Origin: Adhaeribacter terrigena
Lineage (GTDB): Bacteria > Bacteroidota > Bacteroidia > Cytophagales > Hymenobacteraceae
DNA: 64,000 nucleotides
Direction of reading: 5' to 3'
NCBI RefSeq assembly: GCF_016623615.1
Contig: NZ_JAEHFX010000001.1
Span: forward strand, 186,001-250,000
Positions 49,026-56,183 of the stretch are shown piece after piece. Both the position numbers and the translations under genes were made by a program. Below the pieces are notes generated by a model. It searched no databases. It saw only the letters and a list, made by a program, of their open reading frames with translations, and was not told where the DNA came from. The first letter of the stretch is position 1, and each line of letters begins with the position of its first letter.

Positions 49026-50164
49026 TACTTCAAAATGGCTCTTGAAATTACCAGTTTCTGGATCTCGGAAGTTCCTTCGCCGATGGTGCACAGTTTCGAG
49101 TCGCGATAATATTTTTCGGCCGGGTAGTCTTTGGTGTAGCCGTAGCCGCCGAAGATCTGTACGCCTTCCGTGGCCGCTCTTACGCAAACTTCCGAGGCGT
49201 AGTACTTGGCGAAAGCCGATTCTTTGTTCACGTTAAGGCCTTTGTTTTTCATATCAGCGGCGCGGTACGTTAATAAGGAAGCTGCTTCAATTTCGGTAGC
49301 CATATCGGCCAGTTTAAAGGCAATGCCCTGGAAATCGGAGATTGGCTTGTTGAACTGGTGACGCTCTTTGGAATATGCCAGCGCGGCTTCGAAAGCACCC
49401 TGCGCAATGCCTAAGCTTAAAGCAGCAATAGAAATACGACCGCCATCCAGCACTTTCATCGCCTGGATGAAGCCTTCGCCTTCTTTGCCCAGCATGTTGC
49501 TTTCGTGCACGCGGCAATCGGTAAAGATCATTTCGGTGGTTTCGGAAGCGCGCATGCCCAGTTTATCTTCTTTGCGGCCGCCTTCAAAACCTGGCGTTCC
49601 GCGCTCAACCACAAAAGCCGTCATGCCGTGCGAATCGCCTACTTCGCCGGTGCGCACAATTACTACCGCAATGTTGCCCGATTTACCGTGCGTGATGAAG
49701 TTTTTTGCGCCGTTAATTACCCAGTGGTCGCCGTCTTTAACCGCGGTGGTGCGCATGTTGCCGGAGTCGGAACCGGTGTTTGGTTCGGTTAAACCCCAGG
49801 CGCCGATCCACTCGGCCGTAGCCAGTTTGGGTAACCATTTCATTTTCTGCTCTTCGTTACCGAAAGCCAGAATGTGGCCGGTGCAAAGCGAGTTGTGCGC
49901 CGCCATAGAAAGACCAATAGAACCGTCTATTTTAGAAAGCTCGGCAATTGCGGTTACGTATTCCAGGTAGCCGAAACCGGAGCCGCCGTATTCGGTTGGC
50001 ACCAGCACGCCCATTAAACCAAGTTCGCCTAAAGCTTTGAAAACGTGCACCGGAAATTCCTGGCTTTCGTCCCATTTCATCATGTCTGGCTTGATGTGTT
50101 TGGCTCCGAAATCGCGGATCATCTGGGCGATCATTTTCTGGTTTTCAGTAAAAGTTAAATCCAT
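49025..50164 (-). CDS. Acyl-CoA dehydrogenase
   Basis: A 379-residue FAD enzyme that introduces the alpha-beta double bond in acyl-CoA (fatty acid or branched-chain oxidation). It has the full three-domain pattern: MDLTFTENQKMIAQMIRDFG, then GAWGLTEPNTGSDSGNMRTT, then KLGMRASETTEMIF, and the C-terminal TEGVQIFGGYGYTKDYPAEK. The catalytic base is Glu363 in CTIGEGTSEIQ, as in short-chain enzymes. The chain-length preference is not certain. It is a single gene. Confidence 0.94.
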   Translation of the reverse strand: MDLTFTENQKMIAQMIRDFGAKHIKPDMMKWDESQEFPVHVFKALGELGLMGVLVPTEYGGSGFGYLEYVTAIAELSKIDGSIGLSMAAHNSLCTGHILAFGNEEQKMKWLPKLATAEWIGAWGLTEPNTGSDSGNMRTTAVKDGDHWVINGAKNFITHGKSGNIAVVIVRTGEVGDSHGMTAFVVERGTPGFEGGRKEDKLGMRASETTEMIFTDCRVHESNMLGKEGEGFIQAMKVLDGGRISIAALSLGIAQGAFEAALAYSKERHQFNKPISDFQGIAFKLADMATEIEAASLLTYRAADMKNKGLNVNKESAFAKYYASEVCVRAATEGVQIFGGYGYTKDYPAEKYYRDSKLCTIGEGTSEIQKLVISRAILK

Positions 50165-50185
50165 TTATAAGAAGGTTATGCGTTT

Positions 50186-50215
50186 AAAAACGGTATGCTT
50201 TTGAAGCAAAAAAGT
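50186..50215 (-). repeat. 30-bp motif upstream of the acyl-CoA dehydrogenase
   Basis: AAAAACGGTATGCTTT then TGAAGCAAAAAAGT. It lies 21 bases before the start codon. Confidence 0.75.
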
Positions 50216-50371
50216 AGTGCAAAGCTAAACAAAAGCAGCGAATTGCCGAATGCCTGCGTCTATGAAATTGAAAATGGGTTTTAAAATTGAATGCGCACGA
50301 TGTTTTATCAGGCGAACCTTGCTATATTTAACCCGCTTGCCCGCTCCCCGGAACTATTAAATGCGTTGCTC

Positions 50372-53300
50372 ATGAGAAAACAGGTACTTTTTCGCGCTAT
50401 TTTGCTAGCGTTTTGTTTTGTGGCTGGTTTTAACTCGCGACTCTTTGCCCAAACCTCATCCGTAACCGACTACCAATTCTCAGCTTACAGCGGTACGTTC
50501 ACCCCTTTGCCATCTTCTGCCACCGTTTTTACTTTATCTTCTGCTTTTGGTCAGGCCGTTCCCATTGGGTTTACCTTCAATTTTGCAGGTACAAATTATA
50601 CCACCGTTTACGTTTCTAAACAGGGATTTATATCTTTTAATCCCGGTGCTGTAATTGAGCTTAATAATCTTTCAGGGAATAATCTGAATTCCATTAATAA
50701 TCCGTCAACCTCACGGCCTTTGATTGCACCGCTTTGGGATCAGTTGCATGGGAATTTACCACTTTCTAAAGCTTCTACAATCAATACCGGCTTGTCTGGT
50801 AACCAGGTTTTCACCTTTGAATGGTTAAATTGGAGATGGGACGGAATGGCACCGACTTATGTCATTTCTTTCCAGGTGAAACTTTATGAAGCCACCGGTC
50901 GCATCGAGTTTCATTACCGGCAGGAAACCGGTTTACCATCTACTCCAATGGCCTCCATCGGCTTGGCCGGCACGGCCACCGGCCCGGGTAATTTCCTTTC
51001 GCTTTCCGATACCGGCCCCAACCCGAGCGTAAGCTACCTGGTAGAAACCACTAATTTGAGCCAGAAACCGGCTACTGGCCAGGTGTATGCCTTTACGCCG
51101 CCGCCCGTGCCGCCCGTAGATGTGCGTATCATTGCCTTAACCGCCCCTTTAGACAGCGGCTGCCACGGCGCCGGCCAGCCGGTTAAATTCCTGCTCAAAA
51201 ATACCGGCAGCACGGCGCTTAACTTAGCCACCACGCCGGTTACCGTGCAAGCCACTGCCCGCGGCGCTAACGGCCAGAATTTCCCGCCGCTCGTGCTTAA
51301 TACCGGCACTTTAGCCGCCGGCGCCACTCAGGAAGTAACCGTAGCCAGCAATTTCAATATGCAGGCCGCCGGCACCTACCGCTTCAACGCCCGTGCCCTG
51401 GTTTCAGGCGATGGCAATACCGCCAACGATTCTCTGAAAGTAGCCATTAACCGTACGCAGGTGCCGCTTTATGCCCTGCCCCAGGCAGTGAATTTTACCG
51501 GGGTAAGCGGCAACGGCTCTAATATGGGCGTAGTTTTTCCCGGCTGGCGCGAAGCCAACGGCCGCAAAGCCCGCAAAATAAATGCCTCCTGGGAATATGA
51601 AACCGGTCTGGGAAATGCCGCCAATACCACGGCGGTGGTGCGGTTCCAAAGTGGGAGCGAGAAGTGGGAATGGGTGATGGGCCCAAAAGTTACTGCTGCC
51701 GCCACTACCGTGCTGCGTTTTAAAGCCGCCCTCACCGATTTTGCTAAAACCTCGCCGCATGCCACCGGTATGGCCGGCACGCAGGATTCGCTGAAAGTAA
51801 TGGTTTCTACCGATTGCGGCCTGAACTACCAGCTGCTCTATGCGTTTCACGCCGGCAATACCGCCAGTTTAAGCAATACCCTCACCGATTTTGAAATTCC
51901 GCTGAGCCAGTTTGCCGGGCAGAACATCATCGTTGGCTTTTGCGCTTATTCCGCTTCCCGGCTTACCACCCCCGATTACGAATTCCACCTCGACGATCTT
52001 TTCATCGGTACGCCGCCGCCGCTCGATCTGGCGGTAACCGCTCTGGCTAATCCTTTCAAAAACGGCTGCTATTCGGCCTCCGAACCGGTTTCGGTTACGC
52101 TGAAGAATTTCGGTACCAATACGGTTAACTTTGCCGCAACGCCCGCCGCCATGCAGGTAAACGTGAGCGGTAAAACCGCAGCCACCCTCACGCATACGAT
52201 CAACTCCGGCACGCTCGCTCCCGGCGCTACCCAAACGGTAACCCTGCCCGCCACGCTCAACATGCTGCCGGTAGGTACTTATAACTTCAGAGCCTTCGCC
52301 AAAATTACCGGCGATCCGAATGCCGCCAACGATACGGTTTTTGCCGTGCGGCAGGTAGATTCGGTGTATGCCCTGCCGCAAAGCAGCACGCTGGCCGGTT
52401 TTACGGGCGCTAACCTGCCGGCCATTTTTCCCGGCTGGCACGAAGCTTCCGGGTTAACGCCTTTCGGCACGCAGTCGCACTGGCTCAGCTCCACGGGGTT
52501 GGGCGGGGCCGGAAACCAGACGCTGAAGATCTATTTATCGAGCTACTTTAAAAACGAATGGATCATCGGGCCCAAAGTTGTGGCCGGGCCGAACACCGCC
52601 GTGCGGTTTAAAGCCGCCCTTACCACGGCCACCATTTTTACGCCTTACGCCCCCGGCATGAGCAACACCGACGATAAAGTGCAGGTGCTGGTTTCTACTG
52701 ATTGCGGCGCAACCTTTATGCCCATCCATACCTTCGACAGCAACACTTCGGCCGGGTTAAGCAACGTATTGACGGATTTTGCTTTTTCGCTGAGCGCATA
52801 CGCCGGCCAGGAAATAATCGTAGCGTTCTTTGCCAGCGAAGGCACGATCGATAACCTGAATTACTACGATTTTCACCTGGACGATATTTTCATTGGCGAT
52901 CTTCCTCCGGCTGACCTGGGCGTAACGGCAATTTTGTCGCCGCCGCCGGCAGGTTGCTACACCAATGCCGAGCCGGTTGCCGTTACCATTCGCAATTTCG
53001 GCACGCAGGCTGTAGATCTGAGCAATAAGCCGGTAACGGTAACGGCGCAGGTTTCGGGAGCCACTTCGGCCACGCTTTCCGCATTTGTAAATACCGGCAT
53101 TTTGCTTCCCGCCGATACGCTGGTAGTGAACCTGATCCCGGGCCTGAACATGCTTGCTGCCGGTACTTACAACATAAAAGCCTACACCAATACGCTGCTC
53201 GATAACAATGCCGTCAACGATACCGCCACCCTGGTGAGAACCCGTTACCCGCTGGCCTCTTTGCCGCAGACCGTAGATTTTACCGGCTTCACCGATGCCA

Positions 53301-54064
53301 ATTTAAGCCAGGTTTTCCCCGATTGGCGCGAAGCTTCGGGCAGGGTGCCAACCGGCAATACGGCTAACTGGAAACACGCTATTGGTTTGGGCAGCACGCA
53401 GAATACGACCGCTAAAATCTACTTAGGCTCCGTTTGGGAAAAAGGCTGGCTTATCGGGCCGAAAGTGGTGCCAACGCCAAATACCCGTTTAACGTTCCAG
53501 GCCGCCATCACCGAATGGTTCAACCTAAACGCTGACCCAACCGGCATGGACGGCACCGACGACAGCGTGAAGGTGCTGATCTCGGAAGATTGCGGCGCTA
53601 CGTTCCAAACGCTCTTCGTATTCGATTCGGTGAGTGCGGTGCATTTAAAGGATTCGCTCATCACCTATTCTTTCCCGTTGGGCGCTTACAAAGGCAAGGA
53701 AATTACCGTCGCTTTTTTTGCGACCGATGGCACCATAGACGACCCCAGCGAATATGCGTTTCACCTGGATAATATCCGGCTGGAAGATATAACGGGCGTG
53801 AAAGAAGAAAAAGCTGCGTTGCCGCTCCTGGTTTACCCCAATCCAAACCAGGGAGAATTCTACGTAAACCTGCAAAGTTTTGAAAAAGAAGTATCGCTTA
53901 CGCTCAGCACGCTAACCGGGCAGGAAATCCTAAAGCACATTATTCCGGATGCCGGCAAGGTAAAACGCTATGATTTTCGGCACCAAAACCTGAAGCGAGG
54001 CATTTACCTGCTCAAAGCCGTTTCGGAAAAGCAAAGCCGGGTGGCCAGGGTGGTGGTGCAGTAG
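50372..54064 (+). CDS. Large T9SS cargo protein with three tandem CARDB/jelly-roll repeats
   Basis: The start at 50372 (MRKQVLFRAILLAFCFVAGF, cleavage near LFAQ) gives 1230 residues; the earlier ATG at 50291 adds non-signal residues. After a PKD-like or nidogen-like N-terminal region come three repeats of about 300 residues, beginning VDVRIIALTAPLDSGCH, LDLAVTALANPFKNGCY and ADLGVTAILSPPPAGCY. Each has a CARDB-like Ig half and a jelly-roll half ending YEFHLDDLFIG/YDFHLDDIFIG/YAFHLDNIRLE. The C-terminus (LLVYPNPNQGEFYVNLQSF, KRGIYLLKAVSEKQSRVARV) is a T9SS type A sorting domain. It is probably a cell-surface adhesin or matrix protein. Confidence 0.85.
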   Translation: MRKQVLFRAILLAFCFVAGFNSRLFAQTSSVTDYQFSAYSGTFTPLPSSATVFTLSSAFGQAVPIGFTFNFAGTNYTTVYVSKQGFISFNPGAVIELNNLSGNNLNSINNPSTSRPLIAPLWDQLHGNLPLSKASTINTGLSGNQVFTFEWLNWRWDGMAPTYVISFQVKLYEATGRIEFHYRQETGLPSTPMASIGLAGTATGPGNFLSLSDTGPNPSVSYLVETTNLSQKPATGQVYAFTPPPVPPVDVRIIALTAPLDSGCHGAGQPVKFLLKNTGSTALNLATTPVTVQATARGANGQNFPPLVLNTGTLAAGATQEVTVASNFNMQAAGTYRFNARALVSGDGNTANDSLKVAINRTQVPLYALPQAVNFTGVSGNGSNMGVVFPGWREANGRKARKINASWEYETGLGNAANTTAVVRFQSGSEKWEWVMGPKVTAAATTVLRFKAALTDFAKTSPHATGMAGTQDSLKVMVSTDCGLNYQLLYAFHAGNTASLSNTLTDFEIPLSQFAGQNIIVGFCAYSASRLTTPDYEFHLDDLFIGTPPPLDLAVTALANPFKNGCYSASEPVSVTLKNFGTNTVNFAATPAAMQVNVSGKTAATLTHTINSGTLAPGATQTVTLPATLNMLPVGTYNFRAFAKITGDPNAANDTVFAVRQVDSVYALPQSSTLAGFTGANLPAIFPGWHEASGLTPFGTQSHWLSSTGLGGAGNQTLKIYLSSYFKNEWIIGPKVVAGPNTAVRFKAALTTATIFTPYAPGMSNTDDKVQVLVSTDCGATFMPIHTFDSNTSAGLSNVLTDFAFSLSAYAGQEIIVAFFASEGTIDNLNYYDFHLDDIFIGDLPPADLGVTAILSPPPAGCYTNAEPVAVTIRNFGTQAVDLSNKPVTVTAQVSGATSATLSAFVNTGILLPADTLVVNLIPGLNMLAAGTYNIKAYTNTLLDNNAVNDTATLVRTRYPLASLPQTVDFTGFTDANLSQVFPDWREASGRVPTGNTANWKHAIGLGSTQNTTAKIYLGSVWEKGWLIGPKVVPTPNTRLTFQAAITEWFNLNADPTGMDGTDDSVKVLISEDCGATFQTLFVFDSVSAVHLKDSLITYSFPLGAYKGKEITVAFFATDGTIDDPSEYAFHLDNIRLEDITGVKEEKAALPLLVYPNPNQGEFYVNLQSFEKEVSLTLSTLTGQEILKHIIPDAGKVKRYDFRHQNLKRGIYLLKAVSEKQSRVARVVVQ

Positions 54065-54082
54065 GTGGTATTTGGTATTTGG

Positions 54083-54112
54083 ACTTTTTAAGGCAGAAAG
54101 CATAGCGTTTTT
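54083..54112 (+). repeat. 30-bp motif, left arm of nested palindrome
   Basis: ACTTTTTAAGGCAG then AAAGCATAGCGTTTTT. Confidence 0.8.
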
Positions 54113-54128
54113 AGCCGAAAGACTTACG

Positions 54129-54158
54129 ACTTTTCAGGGGCAAAAGTATAGCGTTTTT
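54129..54158 (+). repeat. 30-bp motif within the nested palindrome
   Basis: ACTTTTCAGGGGC then AAAAGTATAGCGTTTTT. Confidence 0.7.
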
Positions 54159-54165
54159 TAACGTG

Positions 54166-54203
54166 AAAACCTCCCAGGTTTCTGAAACCTGGGAGGTTTT
54201 TTG
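54166..54203. terminator. Bidirectional terminator-like hairpin
   Basis: AAAACCTCCCAGGTTTC (54166-54182) is exactly complementary to 54184-54200 around a single T. A T-tract follows, and an A-tract precedes on the other strand. Confidence 0.85.
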
Positions 54204-54211
54204 TTGGCCGG

Positions 54212-54275
54212 AAACGTAAGTAGCTGCAAGTAGCGTAGGGTTTAAACCCTACGCTACTTGCAGCTACTTACGTTT
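54212..54275. repeat. 64-bp perfect palindrome
   Basis: Two 32-base halves meet at TTTAAA (54241-54246) with no mismatch and no spacer. It starts AAACGTAAGTAGC and ends GCTACTTACGTTT. Confidence 0.95.
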
Positions 54276-54286
54276 ATAAACCGTTA

Positions 54287-54316
54287 ATAAACGCTATGCT
54301 TTCTGCCTTAAAAAGT
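54287..54316 (-). repeat. 30-bp motif, right arm of nested palindrome
   Basis: ATAAACGCTATGC then TTTCTGCCTTAAAAAGT. Confidence 0.75.
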
Positions 54317-54358
54317 CCAGATACCAGCAACCAGATACCTGCTACCAAATACCAGAAA

Positions 54359-55153
54359 TTAATCGTAATAAAATTCCTGCGGCAGCTTTTTGTAGATCGG
54401 GAAGATCCAGCCCAGTTTAATGCCGTAAAGCAGATCCAGGCGGCTGGCATCGTCTTTCCGCATTTCATCGAAATTATATTCGCGGCGGTTTTTAGTAAAG
54501 GCCTGGGTAAATTCCAGGTTCGCAAAAAAGTTGATGCGGCGGCGCTTGTCCAGGTACATATAACCCAGGTTCTGCGTTACCGCCAGGCCGTTGGTGAGGC
54601 GGTCGTAGCCTTTTTTGTATTCGCCCCGGATCTGGGGCACACTGCGGGTAACGTCTTCGTAGTTGATCTTATGCTGCATAAAACCCAGTCCGCCCATCAC
54701 AAAGAACCCTGAGTTAATGCTGGCCCGCCCAACCGGCGCTGAAAATAATTTACCCGCTTTAAAGATCGGGAGTTTGGTGCCACGTTCCGTAATTCTAACG
54801 TCTGCATCCAGGCCATCTTCCCCGAGCAGAAAACCATCGCGGCTTAAAAGGCTGTTCAATGGTTTTTCCTTTACCTTATCGCCAAACATATAGCTAAAAT
54901 CGGCCCCGAAAAGCCAGTTCTTTTTGGTTTTGAACATAAAGCCGCCGCCCACTTCAAAGTTATTGCCGAAACGTTTGGCCAGATCGCCGCCGCTCACATC
55001 AAAACCGGCGGCCGCGTAGATCATCGGAATGTGCATGAGCGAATCGGTATTCCGGGATTGCGCTTTGGTTTCCCAGGAAAATAACTGCAAAAGAAGGGCA
55101 ACAGCAAAAATATATTTAGGCACGGGAATAGAAAACGGTAAAGTTAGAGCCAT
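54359..55153 (-). CDS. Outer-membrane beta-barrel-like protein
   Basis: A 264-residue protein with a signal peptide (core KYIFAVALLLQLFSW, cleavage near ETKAQ). The rest alternates for beta strands and ends with aromatic residues (GIKLGWIFPIYKKLPQEFYY). GGGFMFKTKKNWLFGADFSY and INFFANLEFTQAFTK are typical strand pairs. I do not recognise a named family. It is divergent from the polysaccharide export operon and could be a partner barrel, but that is only positional. A TAACTTTG box at 55175-55168 gives a very short leader. Confidence 0.7.
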   Translation of the reverse strand: MALTLPFSIPVPKYIFAVALLLQLFSWETKAQSRNTDSLMHIPMIYAAAGFDVSGGDLAKRFGNNFEVGGGFMFKTKKNWLFGADFSYMFGDKVKEKPLNSLLSRDGFLLGEDGLDADVRITERGTKLPIFKAGKLFSAPVGRASINSGFFVMGGLGFMQHKINYEDVTRSVPQIRGEYKKGYDRLTNGLAVTQNLGYMYLDKRRRINFFANLEFTQAFTKNRREYNFDEMRKDDASRLDLLYGIKLGWIFPIYKKLPQEFYYD

Positions 55154-55167
55154 AAAAACTATAAAAG

Positions 55168-55175
55168 CAAAGTTA
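55168..55175 (-). promoter_or_regulatory. Probable -7 box of the beta-barrel gene
   Basis: TAACTTTG on the minus strand ends 14 bases before the ATG. The -33 position has a T-run and no TTG. Confidence 0.4.
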
Positions 55176-55306
55176 CAGTAAATTCCGGATGTGCCTGAAA
55201 AATAATTTCCCGGAAAGGCTAGTAATAGCGCTTTATATGCTTACTTTGCACTTTATTGCCAGAATACCGTAAACCGAACTGTTAACCAGAAGCTATATTT
55301 TTTTTA

Positions 55307-56113
55307 ATGCTGCGCTCTTTATTGTTTAAGTTACCCCGCTACGGCTGTTTTCTCCTGCTTTTTGTTTCGCTTTGGTCCTGCAGTGTTTACCGGCAGAATA
55401 TCATGTTCCGCACCGATGGCGACGTGAATATTGAAAAAATGCGGGCCTCGCTTGCCACCGCCGAAAAGAATTACGTGATCCAGCCCAACGATTACCTGGA
55501 TGTGCGGGTTTATACCAACCGCGGCGAACGCATTCTCGATCCTAACGGCGAGATCCTGCGCAGCCTTTCTGGCGGCATGATCCAGAACCAGATAGAAGAA
55601 CGGCCCCGTTTCCTGGTGCAAAGCAACGGTATTGTAAAATTGCCGATGGTAGATTACGTAAAAGTAAGCGGCCTCACCTTGCTGGAAGCTGACAGCCTTT
55701 TGCAGGTAATGTTCACCAAGTTCTACAAAGATGTTTACGTAATTACAAAAGTGCTGAACAACCGCATTATTGTATTAGGGGCACCGGGCGGCAAGGTAAT
55801 TCCCATGACTAACGACAACATGAACCTGATCGAAGTGCTGGCGGCCGCAGGCGGGGTAGATAAGAACGGTAAAGTTCATAATATCAGGCTCATCCGCGGC
55901 GATCTGCAAAACCCGAGCGTGCAGGTGATAAACCTGGCTACCATAGAAGGCATGCGCAAAGCGGCTTTAAATGTAGAACCAAACGATATTGTGTACGTAG
56001 AGCCCGTGCGCCGCGTATTCTTGGAGGCGCTCGCCGATTATCTGCCGGTTTTCAGCGCTGTAACCGGAGTACTTACCACCTACATCGTTATCAAAGATCT
56101 GATCGAAAACTAA
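55307..56113 (+). CDS. Polysaccharide export lipoprotein (Wza/BexD family)
   Basis: A 268-residue outer-membrane export protein. The lipobox is LWSC after the hydrophobic segment (GCFLLLFVSLWSC). The poly-export domain begins NYVIQPNDYLDVRVYTNRGE, with SLSGGM and FLVQSNGIVKLPMVDYVKVS, and a SLBB-like domain (GAPGGKVIPMTNDNMNLIEV) follows. A final hydrophobic helix near residue 250 resembles the C-terminal membrane helix of Wza. It starts the operon with Wzc and the phosphatase. Confidence 0.92.
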   Translation: MLRSLLFKLPRYGCFLLLFVSLWSCSVYRQNIMFRTDGDVNIEKMRASLATAEKNYVIQPNDYLDVRVYTNRGERILDPNGEILRSLSGGMIQNQIEERPRFLVQSNGIVKLPMVDYVKVSGLTLLEADSLLQVMFTKFYKDVYVITKVLNNRIIVLGAPGGKVIPMTNDNMNLIEVLAAAGGVDKNGKVHNIRLIRGDLQNPSVQVINLATIEGMRKAALNVEPNDIVYVEPVRRVFLEALADYLPVFSAVTGVLTTYIVIKDLIEN

Positions 56114-56183
56114 GCTCTTATAATAAGAACGGACAGATTTTTTCGTTATTCTCCGGGCTTTGCCCGATTCAATTTGAAAATTA

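Larger units (their letters stand above)
54081..54318. repeat. Outer 30-base perfect inverted repeat
   Basis: 54081-54110 and 54289-54318 are exact reverse complements and each carries a 30-bp motif copy (54083-54112 plus, 54287-54316 minus). The 178 bases between contain two more palindromes. Confidence 0.9.
54065..54358. other. Gene-free region of nested palindromes between convergent genes
   Basis: Contains a 30-base outer inverted repeat, a terminator hairpin, a 64-bp palindrome and three 30-bp motif copies. GGTATTTGG/ATACCAG repeats lie at the edges. Confidence 0.75.
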
